From: Bacteroidetes bacterium ADurb.Bin302
GTDB taxonomy: Bacteria; Bacteroidota; Bacteroidia; Bacteroidales; Paludibacteraceae
Direction of reading: 5' to 3'
Length of the DNA stretch: 43,287 nt
NCBI GenBank assembly: GCA_002069025.1
Contig: MWBK01000128.1
Span: 1 to 43,287, forward strand
Shown here: positions 36,194 through 43,287 of the stretch, one piece after another
How positions within the stretch are numbered: the stretch's first letter is position 1
Layout of the letters: every line of letters begins with the position of its first letter
The notes under the pieces: model-generated
The model's input: the letters and a program-made list of their open reading frames with translations, nothing else
The model's database searches: none
What the model was told of the DNA's origin: nothing
Program-made: the position numbers and the translations under genes

Positions 36194-36667
36194 ATGCGAC
36201 AGATGAATAAACAAGTTTTGTTAGATGATATTAAGAAAAGAATGATCTTAATTCAAGAACAAATTAAGCAACTGAATTATCAAATAGAACAGTTGAGTGC
36301 TTGTTTGGATGAAGATGATTCTTCGAAAAAAAATAATAAAGTTGAATTTAAATCTGTTCCGAATCAATTTACTCCTGTCTCTGAAAAAATAGATAATAAT
36401 ATTGCTCAACCACAGCTTAAGCTTGTGGATGCCAGATTAATTGTTGATTTACAAAAGGCAATAGGAATCAATGATCGTTTTCGTTTTAAAAATGACTTGT
36501 TTAAAGGCGACGCACAACTTATGTCAGATACGTTTGACGTTCTTAATAATGTAGATACTTTTGAAGATGCTATGAGTTATATTCGTAGCCATTTTGATTG
36601 GAGTGAAACTAATGATACCGTAATTTACTTTTTTGATTTGTTACATCGTAGATATTATCGTTCATGA
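36194..36667 (+). CDS. Small conserved Bacteroidota protein of unknown function, coupled to rsmI
   Basis: A 157-residue protein from the ATG at 36194 (an in-frame ATG at 36140 lies upstream of the promoter and is rejected; the ATG at 36203 is also possible). Residues about 10-40 form a coiled coil (MILIQEQIKQLNYQIEQLSA), followed by a flexible, charged middle. The C-terminal 75 residues carry a conserved-looking block: DLQKAIGINDRFRFKNDLFK, then LNNVDTFEDAMSYIRSHFDW and DLLHRRYY. I recall this NDRFRF block from uncharacterised Bacteroidota proteins; no function is known to me. It overlaps rsmI by 4 bases. Confidence 0.8.
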   Translation: MRQMNKQVLLDDIKKRMILIQEQIKQLNYQIEQLSACLDEDDSSKKNNKVEFKSVPNQFTPVSEKIDNNIAQPQLKLVDARLIVDLQKAIGINDRFRFKNDLFKGDAQLMSDTFDVLNNVDTFEDAMSYIRSHFDWSETNDTVIYFFDLLHRRYYRS

Positions 36668-37335
36668 AATTATATATAGTGCCAACTCCTGTTGGTAATT
36701 TAGACGATATGACTTTTAGAGCTATAAAAGTTTTAAAAGAAGTAGATTTTATTTTAGCTGAGGATACTAGAACTAGTAGTGTGCTGCTAAAACATTTTGA
36801 AATATCAAACAAGCTTATTCCACATCATAAATACAATGAACACCAGTCATTAATGACTGTAATCGACAGATTGTTGGCAGGTCAGCAGGGAGCTGTTATT
36901 TCTGATGCAGGGACTCCGGGTTTGTCAGACCCCGGATTTTTAATAGTACGCGAATGCGTTTCTAAAGGTATAGAAGTAGAGTGTCTTCCCGGTGCTACGG
37001 CTGCAATACCCGCGCTTGTAAATTCAGGCTTACCAATGGATAGATTTTGTTTTGAAGGATTCTTACCTCAAAAAAAAGGTCGTCAAACAAGATTGAATTC
37101 TTTGAAAGAAGAAAGTCGAACTATGGTGTTCTATGAATCACCTTATAGGGTACGTAAAACTCTAGAACAATTTGCAGCCATATTCGGAGCCGATAGACTA
37201 GCATCAGTATCACGCGAAATATCAAAAATTCATAACGAAACCAAGTATGGTACATTAGAAGAATTAATGAGTTATTTCACAGAGAATGAACCACGTGGAG
37301 AATTTGTTATTGTTGTATGCGGATTGAAAAAATAG
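36664..37335 (+). CDS. rsmI: 16S rRNA (cytidine1402-2'-O)-methyltransferase
   Basis: A 223-residue SAM-dependent enzyme of the tetrapyrrole-methylase fold that methylates C1402 of 16S rRNA at the P site. Motifs: PTPVGNLDDMTFRA (7-20), LAEDTRTSSVLLKHF, SDAGTPGLSDPG (80-91) and PGATAAIPALVNSGL. It ends soon after NEPRGEFVIVVCG and lacks the C-terminal extension of E. coli RsmI (286 residues), as is usual in this phylum. Its ATG overlaps the stop of the small upstream gene (ATGA). Confidence 0.97.
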   Translation: MKLYIVPTPVGNLDDMTFRAIKVLKEVDFILAEDTRTSSVLLKHFEISNKLIPHHKYNEHQSLMTVIDRLLAGQQGAVISDAGTPGLSDPGFLIVRECVSKGIEVECLPGATAAIPALVNSGLPMDRFCFEGFLPQKKGRQTRLNSLKEESRTMVFYESPYRVRKTLEQFAAIFGADRLASVSREISKIHNETKYGTLEELMSYFTENEPRGEFVIVVCGLKK

Positions 37336-37346
37336 TTATATCTTTG
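37313..37346 (+). promoter_or_regulatory. Promoter of the coiled-coil lipoprotein gene
   Basis: TTG (37313-37315), 23 bases, TATCTTTG (37339-37346); the ATG is 24 bases further. The -33 part overlaps the end of rsmI. Confidence 0.75.
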
Positions 37347-37369
37347 CGGCATTAAAAATCAACAAAAAC

Positions 37370-38221
37370 ATGAAAAAGATTTTTTTAGGATGTGCAGTTC
37401 TATGTGTCCTGTTTACATCATGTGATTATGAATCAAAAGCTTATAAAGCTTTGAAAATGCAGAATGATTCTATTATGGCGGTACAAGAGCGCCAATCTGC
37501 GGAACTTGATGAGTATTTGTCTATTATTCAGGATGTTGATTCCGGTTTTGAGGCAATTCGTCAATCTCAGAATTATATGACTGTTACCTCAAGTACAGAA
37601 GGTGATCCAACTTCCGAAATGAGAAATAGAGTTGCTGATAATATGTATATGATTAATAGTATTTTGGCTGATAATAAAGCTAAAATTGAAGAGTTGGAGA
37701 AAAAACTTGATAATGGTAATATCAAATCTACTCAACTTAAGAAAACAGTAGAACGATTGTCAGCTACTTTGGAACAAAAAAATGCAGAAATTACAGCATT
37801 GCAAAAAGAATTAGAACAAAAAGATTATAAAATTGACAGCTTGTTGCTCGAAAACCAAATGATTAATTCTCAAGCTAATGATTTAGCTGCAGAAAATTAT
37901 GCACAGCAAAAAACATTGCAAGAGCAAGATGCTCAAATACATCGTGTTTACTACTTAATTGCCAACAGAAAAACAATTAAATCAAACAACATTGATGTTA
38001 AGAATATGCGCTCAAGCTTGAGGACAAGTTTGTTTACAACTGCTGATATGCGTCAATTGGACAGATTGGATACAAATTCAAAATATGCTAAGATTTTGAC
38101 AAAACATCCGACTACATCTTACGAGTTGATTAAAGGATCAGATAGAAAATACTCTTTGATAATCAAAAATCCTAGTGATTTTTGGAGTACTTCAAAATAT
38201 TTATTGATTCAAATAGACTAA
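37370..38221 (+). CDS. Coiled-coil lipoprotein, possibly Cbp1-like
   Basis: A 283-residue protein. Residues 1-18 are a lipoprotein signal with the lipobox LFTSC (acceptor C18). About 95-190 are a coiled coil with heptads rich in Lys, Glu and Leu (NKAKIEELEKKL, LEQKNAEITALQKELEQKDY). The last 75 residues may form a small beta domain (YELIKGSDRKYSLIIKNPSD). Overall it resembles proteins annotated as Cbp1-type collagen-binding adhesins in Bacteroides, but I hold that link with low confidence. It is most likely anchored on an envelope membrane. Confidence 0.75.
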   Translation: MKKIFLGCAVLCVLFTSCDYESKAYKALKMQNDSIMAVQERQSAELDEYLSIIQDVDSGFEAIRQSQNYMTVTSSTEGDPTSEMRNRVADNMYMINSILADNKAKIEELEKKLDNGNIKSTQLKKTVERLSATLEQKNAEITALQKELEQKDYKIDSLLLENQMINSQANDLAAENYAQQKTLQEQDAQIHRVYYLIANRKTIKSNNIDVKNMRSSLRTSLFTTADMRQLDRLDTNSKYAKILTKHPTTSYELIKGSDRKYSLIIKNPSDFWSTSKYLLIQID

Positions 38222-38270
38222 TATAATAAAACAAAACTATGTTAATGGATGATTCATTAATGCATATTAT

Positions 38271-38972
38271 ATGAGATCTCCTTACAAGCATTTGTTTTTT
38301 GATTGGGATAACACCTTGTGGAATTTTTCTGCTAATGCAGAAGAGTCCCTCAAGGTGTTGTTTTTTCAAAATGGATTGAATGCTTATTTTGACTCTTTTG
38401 ATGAGTATTACCTTTTGTACAAAAAACGAAATGATGAACTATGGCCTTTGTATTCTTTAGGTAAGATCAATAAAGATTATTTAAATACAGAACGATTTGT
38501 TTATCCCATGCAGGAAAAGGGATGTTTAAATAAAACTAAGTCTGACGCAATGCAGCGCGATTATTTGCCTCTGCTAGCAAAACAAACGCGTTTAATAGAT
38601 GGAGCATCCGAAGTTCTAGAGTATCTTAAAAATGAAGGCTATAAATTGTATGTTATCTCGAATGGCTTTAGCGAAGTACAATATATTAAAATAGAAGTAT
38701 CCGGTTTACAGAAGTACTTTACAAAAATATATTTGTCAGAGAATATTAGAGAGCATAAACCAAGTCGCTTGTTTTTTGACTATGTGATTAAGTCGTCAAA
38801 TGCCAGAAAATCAGAGAGTCTTGTTGTCGGTGATAATTGGGATGCCGATATAGTAGGGGCAAAAAATGCAGGTATTGACCAAGTGTTATTTTCTCCAGCG
38901 GGAAATGCTTCGATTACATTTACTCCGAATTATATCATTCATGATTTACGTGAATTAATGTCTTTTTTATGA
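38271..38972 (+). CDS. YjjG-family HAD nucleotidase
   Basis: A 233-residue HAD-superfamily hydrolase. The nucleophile motif is FFDWDNTLWNF with D11 and D13, followed by a helical cap, the motif II Ser/Thr region VISNGFSEVQ, motif III Lys in REHKPSRLFFDYV and motif IV VVGDNWDADIVGAKNAG. WDNTLW and the cap pattern fit the YjjG type, which removes phosphate from non-canonical pyrimidine nucleotides such as dUMP or 5-halo derivatives. It overlaps tatD by 4 bases. Confidence 0.88.
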   Translation: MRSPYKHLFFDWDNTLWNFSANAEESLKVLFFQNGLNAYFDSFDEYYLLYKKRNDELWPLYSLGKINKDYLNTERFVYPMQEKGCLNKTKSDAMQRDYLPLLAKQTRLIDGASEVLEYLKNEGYKLYVISNGFSEVQYIKIEVSGLQKYFTKIYLSENIREHKPSRLFFDYVIKSSNARKSESLVVGDNWDADIVGAKNAGIDQVLFSPAGNASITFTPNYIIHDLRELMSFL

Positions 38973-39739
38973 GATTAATAGATACGCATTCACACATTTA
39001 TTCAGAAGAATTTTCAGCTGATAGGGATGAAGTTATTTCAAGAGCACTAACAGCCGGTGTAGAGCATATTTTTATGCCTAATGTAGATTCTACAAGTATT
39101 GCTGCGATGTTGGAAACTAGAAATAAATGGCCTGAATTATGTCATGTAATGATGGGAGTGCACCCTACATCAGTTAATGCAAATTATAGAGATGAATTAG
39201 CTGTTTTTGATAAAAATATTGATGACAATTTTTATGTTGCAGTTGGTGAAATAGGAATAGATTTATATTGGGATAAAACATACTTGAATCAGCAAAGAAC
39301 AGTTTTTGAACATCAGATAGATGTCGCTATACAAAAATCACTTCCGATTGTTATACATTGTCGCGATTCTTTCGCAGAGGTAATAGCTAGTCTGAGAAAA
39401 TTTGACAAATCAAAATTAAGAGGAATTTTTCATAGTTTTTCCGGAGTAAAAGATCAAGCGAGAGAGATTTTTTTGTCCGGCGATTTTTATTTGGGTATAG
39501 GTGGAGTATGTACTTACAAAAATGCAAAATTTTCGGAACGTTTGTTCGAAATACCGATTGATCGTATTGTATTGGAGACCGATGCCCCATATTTAACACC
39601 TGTGCCATTTCGTGGTAAACGTAACGAACCGGCCTATTTGGTATACGTGGCTAAAAAGTTGGCTTCTGTATACAAAATTGAGGAATATGAATTAGCAGAA
39701 CAAACATCTAAAAATGCAGAGAATCTATTTCTTATGTAG
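38969..39739 (+). CDS. TatD-family metal-dependent hydrolase
   Basis: A 256-residue TIM-barrel hydrolase. Metal ligands: H7 and H9 (DTHSHIY), E94 (GEIGIDLYWD), H130 (IHCRD), H155 (IFHSFSG) and D205 (LETDAPYL). TatD proteins are DNases or 3'-5' exonucleases that act in DNA repair and RNA quality control. This is the common 250-260-residue length. The 4-base overlap with the HAD gene suggests they are made together. Confidence 0.94.
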   Translation: MRLIDTHSHIYSEEFSADRDEVISRALTAGVEHIFMPNVDSTSIAAMLETRNKWPELCHVMMGVHPTSVNANYRDELAVFDKNIDDNFYVAVGEIGIDLYWDKTYLNQQRTVFEHQIDVAIQKSLPIVIHCRDSFAEVIASLRKFDKSKLRGIFHSFSGVKDQAREIFLSGDFYLGIGGVCTYKNAKFSERLFEIPIDRIVLETDAPYLTPVPFRGKRNEPAYLVYVAKKLASVYKIEEYELAEQTSKNAENLFLM

Positions 39740-39981
39740 TTTTTATTATGATGTATTTTGCATCTAATTAATCGATTATGATACGATATTAATGTAATAT
39801 CAATATTATGATGATGTATTATTTTATGATTATAATTTCAATTTATCACTAATAATTGCTTTGTTATTATTATTTTACATTACATTGAAAAAAATTGTTC
39901 AAAAATTATTGTAGGTTCGTATACTTTTTGTAACTTGCAGCCGCTTTTGTAGGCTCTCGTATCAAGGGCTTGAAAGACATT
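39740..39981. other. Very AT-rich gap between tatD and tRNA-Ser
   Basis: A 242-base stretch with no credible reading frame and no strong hairpin. It contains TACTTTTTG at 39922-39930, one base longer than the TAnnTTTG element, which may be part of the tRNA promoter. I see nothing else in it. Confidence 0.6.
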
Positions 39982-40068
39982 GGAGAGATGCTCGAGCGGT
40001 TGATGAGGCACGCCTGGAAAGCGTGTATACTGGAAACAGTATCGCGGGTTCGAATCCCGCTTTCTCCG
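39982..40068 (+). tRNA. tRNA-Ser (anticodon GGA)
   Basis: An 87-base cloverleaf. The acceptor GGAGAGA pairs with TTTCTCC (one G-U), the anticodon stem CACGC/GCGTG holds the loop CTGGAAA with GGA at 40016-40018, the long variable arm ACTG-GAAA-CAGT marks a class II tRNA, and the T arm is GCGGGTTCGAATCCCGC. The 3' CCA is not encoded (discriminator G, then CATT). It reads UCC and UCU codons. Confidence 0.97.
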
Positions 40069-40183
40069 CATTATGCGAAGTTTAGCGGTCATTATTGATA
40101 AACAATTTGTGTTAGTGTTACAAGATAAAATCTTTTAAAACAATCATTAATAAAAATATTATTTTAATTTTAAACAAAAAGAC

Positions 40184-40981
40184 ATGAAAAAGTTATTTGC
40201 TGTGTTAGCGTTTATCGCTAGTGTAAGTTTAATGAGTTTATATGCTCAAGATGCAGAACAATCAACAGATTCTGCTGCAACAGAGCAAGTTGCTACTGCT
40301 TCTGAGGCTGATGCTCCGGCTGCAACTATAGATGAAGCTGAAGAAACAGGTATTCATCAAGCAATCAAACAAAAATTTATTGAAGGTGGTGCAGGTTTTA
40401 TGAGTACTGTTGCATTGTGTCTTATTTTCGGTTTGGCAGTAGCTATTGAGCGTATAATATATTTGAGCATGGCTACAGCTGATTCTAAAAAATTATTGGC
40501 TAGTGTAGATAAAGCTTTGTCTGAACAAGGTGTTGAAGCTGCAAAAGATATTTGCCGCAATACCCGTGGTCCTGTTGCTTCTATTTTCTACCAAGGTTTA
40601 ATGCGTATTGATGAAGGAATTGATGTTGCTGAAAAATCAATAGTTGCTTATGGTGGGGTACAAGCCGGTCTTTTAGAGAGAAACTTAAGTTGGATAGGTT
40701 TATTTATTGGTTTGGCTCCTATGTTGGGATTCTTGGGAACTGTTGTAGGTATGATTGAGGCATTTGACCGCATCCAACAAGCTGGTGATATTTCTGCTAC
40801 TATTGTTGCCGGTGGTATCAAGGTTGCTCTTATCACAACAGTAGGTGGTTTGATCGTTGCTATTATCCTACAATTATTTTACAATTACATTTTATCACGT
40901 ATTGATGCTATTGTTGGTGATATGGAGGATTCTTCTATCAGTATGTTAGATATCTTGATGAAAAAAGAATTGAAAAAATAA
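40184..40981 (+). CDS. exbB: ExbB/TolQ/MotA-family proton channel protein
   Basis: A 265-residue inner-membrane protein. The first 21 residues look like a signal peptide (cut near LYAQD) and are followed by an Ala/Glu/Asp/Thr-rich segment (about 22-58) before TM1 (about 71-94). TM2 and TM3 (about 165-195 and 205-235) contain LAPMLGFLGTVVGMIEAF and AGGIKVALITTVGGLIVAII, the diagnostic channel motifs. With ExbD it uses the proton gradient to energise outer-membrane transport via TonB or the Tol system. No tonB or tolB lies in the window. Confidence 0.94.
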   Translation: MKKLFAVLAFIASVSLMSLYAQDAEQSTDSAATEQVATASEADAPAATIDEAEETGIHQAIKQKFIEGGAGFMSTVALCLIFGLAVAIERIIYLSMATADSKKLLASVDKALSEQGVEAAKDICRNTRGPVASIFYQGLMRIDEGIDVAEKSIVAYGGVQAGLLERNLSWIGLFIGLAPMLGFLGTVVGMIEAFDRIQQAGDISATIVAGGIKVALITTVGGLIVAIILQLFYNYILSRIDAIVGDMEDSSISMLDILMKKELKK

Positions 40982-41000
40982 TTAATAGGAGATAATAATT

Positions 41001-41456
41001 ATGCAAAATAAACTATCAACAATAACATTATACGTGCTCTTTGTAGCAACGGTAATTGTATCTGCCTTATTCTTTTTTGGCGGCAACGTTGATTCTTCAG
41101 CCGAATATGTTGAGCCAAAATTTACACAAGAACTTATATATCTTATGTATGCATTTGTTGCAATAGCAGCTATTATAGTTTTTGGATTTCAAATATGGCA
41201 ATTATTACTAAAACTGAAGAGTAATCCTAAACAGGCTGTTAAATCAGTTGCAGGTGTTGTAATTCTGTTCATATTACTTTTAGTTCTTTATTTATTTTCA
41301 AGTGGTGAGCCTATTAAAATCTTAGGTATGGAAGATCTTGAATTAAGCTCTACTATGTGGAAATTGGTTGATATGCAATTGTATACAATGTATATCTTAA
41401 CTTTAGTAGGTCTATTATTGGTTTTGGTTGGCGGTTTCGCAAAAAAAATAAAATAA
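41001..41456 (+). CDS. Four-helix membrane protein between exbB and exbD
   Basis: A 151-residue hydrophobic protein with predicted helices at about 7-26, 43-67, 80-99 and 120-147 and short loops; I recognise no family by sequence. It follows exbB by 19 bases and precedes exbD by 15. It is one of the few genes here with a good Shine-Dalgarno site, AGGAG at 40987-40991, 9 bases before the ATG. Position suggests a part of, or helper for, the ExbB/ExbD complex; that is inference. Confidence 0.8.
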   Translation: MQNKLSTITLYVLFVATVIVSALFFFGGNVDSSAEYVEPKFTQELIYLMYAFVAIAAIIVFGFQIWQLLLKLKSNPKQAVKSVAGVVILFILLLVLYLFSSGEPIKILGMEDLELSSTMWKLVDMQLYTMYILTLVGLLLVLVGGFAKKIK

Positions 41457-41471
41457 AAAACTATCAGGATT

Positions 41472-42062
41472 ATGAGCAAGAAAAAAAGAAAAGTACCGGA
41501 GATTAATTCAAGCTCCACAGCCGACATAGCCTTTTTGCTTTTGATATTCTTTCTCGTAACCACCACTATGGCTGTAAATAAAGGATTGGCACGTCGTTTG
41601 CCACCTCCGGTTCCCGCTGATCAAAAAACGGAAGACTTGAAGGTAAAAGAACGTAATGTGTTCGTCGTTTTAATTAACAGCGATAACCAATTGTTGGTGC
41701 AAAACGAGTATATGGATATATCTAAGTTGAAAACTAAAGCCAAAGAGTTTATTGTTAATAATGACGATGATCCTAATATGCCTGAAAAATCTGTTGTGAA
41801 TATTGACTATTTCGGGAATGTAATGGTGACAAAAGATCATGTTATATCATTGCAAAACGACCGTGGTACTTCGTATTCAAAATATATTGAGGTTCAAAAC
41901 GAATTAGTAGCAGCTTATAATGAATTGCGTAATGATTTGGCTAGAACTAAATGGGGTGTATCTTATGAAGAATTAGATGAATCAAAACAAAATGCAGTTC
42001 AGAAATATTTTCCACAAAAGATTTCGGAGGCAGAACCTAAAAATTATGGAGGAAACAAATAA
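41472..42062 (+). CDS. exbD: ExbD-type biopolymer transport protein (first copy)
   Basis: A 196-residue protein with a short basic cytosolic tail, one membrane helix (about 16-36: TADIAFLLLIFFLVTTTMAV) holding the proton-carrying D18, and a periplasmic domain of about 155 residues. It keeps PEINSSSTADIAFLLLIFFL, the standard ExbD start. The periplasmic part is longer than that of E. coli ExbD (141 residues total). The stop codon shares one base with the start of the second exbD. Confidence 0.94.
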   Translation: MSKKKRKVPEINSSSTADIAFLLLIFFLVTTTMAVNKGLARRLPPPVPADQKTEDLKVKERNVFVVLINSDNQLLVQNEYMDISKLKTKAKEFIVNNDDDPNMPEKSVVNIDYFGNVMVTKDHVISLQNDRGTSYSKYIEVQNELVAAYNELRNDLARTKWGVSYEELDESKQNAVQKYFPQKISEAEPKNYGGNK

Positions 42063-42538
42063 TGGGACGATTTAGAGATTCTTCTTCGCACGAAATGCCT
42101 GCGATTAGTACGGCGTCTTTACCTGATATTATTTTTATGTTATTGTTCTTCTTTATGATTTCAACATCAATGAAAGAAGTAGACTATAGGGTTGGTATTC
42201 GTCCTCCTGAAGCAACAGAATTAGTATCTCTGGAAAAGAAAAGTTTGGTTCGTTTTATATATGTAGGAACTCCTGTTCAAAAGTATCGTTCTCAATATGG
42301 TACCGAATCTCGTATTCAGCTTGACGATGCTTTCGCTGAGGTTTCTCAAATAGAGAATTATGTTGTAGCTGAGCGTTCGGCTATGCCTGAATCAGACCAA
42401 GATTTAATGACAGTATCGCTTAAAATTGATAAAGAATGTAAGATGGGTATAGTAACTGATATTAAGCAAGCTTTGAGAAGAGCTTATGCTTTGAAAATCA
42501 ATTATTCTGCTATACCTAGGGCTAATAGTCAGTTTTAA
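42062..42538 (+). CDS. exbD: ExbD-type biopolymer transport protein (second copy)
   Basis: A 158-residue ExbD paralogue with the membrane helix at about 20-37 (LPDIIFMLLFFFMIST) and the conserved aspartate D22, then a periplasmic domain that ends LRRAYALKINYSAIPR. Only the first 40 residues resemble the first copy, so the two periplasmic parts have different shapes, as expected for a heteromeric pair. GGAGG at 42048-42052 lies 9 bases before the ATG. The terminator starts 16 bases after the stop. Confidence 0.93.
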   Translation: MGRFRDSSSHEMPAISTASLPDIIFMLLFFFMISTSMKEVDYRVGIRPPEATELVSLEKKSLVRFIYVGTPVQKYRSQYGTESRIQLDDAFAEVSQIENYVVAERSAMPESDQDLMTVSLKIDKECKMGIVTDIKQALRRAYALKINYSAIPRANSQF

Positions 42539-42553
42539 TTCTATATTAAGTTT

Positions 42554-42592
42554 AAAAAAGTCTCTTGATTTTATCTCAAGAGACTTTTTTTT
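42554..42592 (+). terminator. Rho-independent terminator of the exbB-exbD unit
   Basis: A 15-bp perfect stem, AAAAAAGTCTCTTGA (42554-42568) with TCAAGAGACTTTTTT (42576-42590), with a 7-base loop and a T run to 42592. It directly precedes the promoter of the next gene. Confidence 0.95.
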
Positions 42593-42623
42593 GTTTATAT
42601 AAATATTTTAAATTGTAACTTTG
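42591..42623 (+). promoter_or_regulatory. Promoter of the M23 peptidase gene
   Basis: TTG (42591-42593), 22 bases, TAACTTTG (42616-42623), 17 bases before the ATG. The TTG overlaps the end of the preceding terminator. Confidence 0.78.
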
Positions 42624-42640
42624 CCGAAACTTTTATAATT

Positions 42641-43287
42641 ATGTACTTATTACTGTCTTTTTTATTCACATTTACTTTTCCCTTTGACTCTTTTTCCGAA
42701 AAGCCGGATTTGATACAACCTATGATAATACCGGTGGAGCTAAGTGCAAACTTCGCTGAATTACGACCTAATCATTATCATTCGGGTGTGGATTTTAAAA
42801 CTATGCAGATAATAGGTCAAAATGTATATTCAGTAGATGATGGCTATGTAGCAAGAATAAACATATCCGGAAGCGGATATGGGAACGCCCTATATATTAA
42901 TCATCCCAAGTCGGGTTTGACATCTGTATATGCTCATCTTGATAATTTTGAATCATTTATCGACTCAATTATTAAACTAAAACAATATGCTGATGAATCT
43001 TTTGAGGTGGATTTTTACCTAAGTCCGGATCAATTGCCTGTTAGTAAAGGCCAGAGAGTTGCGAAGAGTGGAAATTCCGGTAGTTCAGGGGGTCCTCATC
43101 TTCATTTTGAATTACGAGACTTAGAGTCAGAGCACGCTTTAAATCCTTTGGCGATATATGATATAAAAGACGATGTTAGACCCAGAATTCATAAATTGAC
43201 GGTTAATCCTATAAAGGGAGAAGGAATTTCTGCAGGGGTATCAGATAGTAGGTCATATATGCTAGAAACAGTTTCTAGTGGTGTGTA
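42641..43287 (+). CDS. M23-family metallopeptidase, N-terminal part
   Basis: 215 codons are visible; the frame is still open at the window end. A signal peptide (about 1-19) is followed at once by the LytM/M23 domain: NHYHSGVDFK with the zinc ligands H47 and D51, YAHL (H99), and HLHFE with H153 and H155. M23 enzymes cut peptide bridges in peptidoglycan. Between YAHLDNF and GQRVAKSGNSG there is a 30-residue insert relative to short LytM domains. The C-terminal part after LNPLAIYDIKDDVRP begins a second domain that is cut off. Confidence 0.9.
   Translation, partial: MYLLLSFLFTFTFPFDSFSEKPDLIQPMIIPVELSANFAELRPNHYHSGVDFKTMQIIGQNVYSVDDGYVARINISGSGYGNALYINHPKSGLTSVYAHLDNFESFIDSIIKLKQYADESFEVDFYLSPDQLPVSKGQRVAKSGNSGSSGGPHLHFELRDLESEHALNPLAIYDIKDDVRPRIHKLTVNPIKGEGISAGVSDSRSYMLETVSSGV

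Noticed and set aside
38239..38264. Short inverted repeat TTAATG / CATTAA before the HAD gene
   Set aside because: Only 6 bp and AT-rich; expected by chance in this DNA.
39880..40092. 70-codon open frame on - over the tRNA-Ser
   Set aside because: It is the well-known spurious peptide from reading a tRNA gene antisense (RDSNPRYCFQYTRFPG type).
40130..40142. Small stem AAGAT / ATCTT after the tRNA-Ser
   Set aside because: Only 5 weak base pairs; not enough to call a terminator.

Overview
The window is a chromosomal, AT-rich, mostly housekeeping segment from a member of the phylum Bacteroidota, most likely order Bacteroidales. Three things point there. The first is gene content and order: an S5-L30-L15-SecY-Map-IF1-L36-S13-S11-S4-RpoA-L17 run, an OstA-like/SurA cluster, a PspC/PadR pair and an ExbB-ExbD-ExbD module. 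The second is the repeated use of the TAnnTTTG -7 promoter element known from Bacteroidetes. The third is the near absence of Shine-Dalgarno sequences before start codons. I see no insertion sequence, prophage, plasmid gene or CRISPR array.

Layout. 1-6296: the 3' half of the ribosomal protein/secY/rpoA operon, all on +, closed by a strong hairpin terminator. 6363-9720: pyrH-frr, an Omp85-type outer-membrane barrel gene and rsgA. 9760-10908: an orphan sensor histidine kinase. 10984-11728: yceD-like gene and rpmF. 11779-13527: a tryptophan attenuator (leader peptide with three consecutive Trp codons plus alternative RNA hairpins) in front of a stand-alone TrpB2-type tryptophan synthase beta gene. 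13526-20663 (-): guaB followed by three SurA/parvulin-related periplasmic proteins and an OstA/LptA-like protein, which looks like an envelope-biogenesis operon. 20854-22005 (+): an alpha/beta-hydrolase-fold protein. 22010-28159 (-): mfd-recQ-rnz. 28238-30376 (+): polyprenol-phosphate mannosyltransferase-like gene and dihydroorotase. 30411-32000 (-): PspC-domain protein and PadR regulator with a perfect palindromic operator candidate. 32035-34995 (-): TPR protein, DedA protein and aroE, with five 12-bp tandem repeats at the aroE stop. 35022-36181 (-): AI-2E/PerM-family permease, with a promoter that overlaps the opposing promoter of a small conserved gene coupled to rsmI (+). 37339-39739: coiled-coil lipoprotein, YjjG-like HAD phosphatase, TatD nuclease. 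39982-40068: tRNA-Ser(GGA). 40184-42592: ExbB / four-TM protein / ExbD / ExbD and a terminator. 42591-end: start of an M23 metallopeptidase.

How the genes work together: most of the window serves translation, nucleotide synthesis (pyrH, pyrC, guaB), DNA repair (mfd, recQ) and building or energising the outer membrane (SecY, SurA-like chaperones, OstA-like protein, Omp85 barrel, ExbB/ExbD). The most interesting signals are regulatory rather than a new gene system: the trp attenuator controlling trpB2 alone, the PadR palindrome, a 17-bp perfect inverted repeat inside the 3' end of pyrC, the tandem repeats forming the end of aroE, and a pair of mutually overlapping divergent promoters. All homology statements are from memory of families; no search was run.
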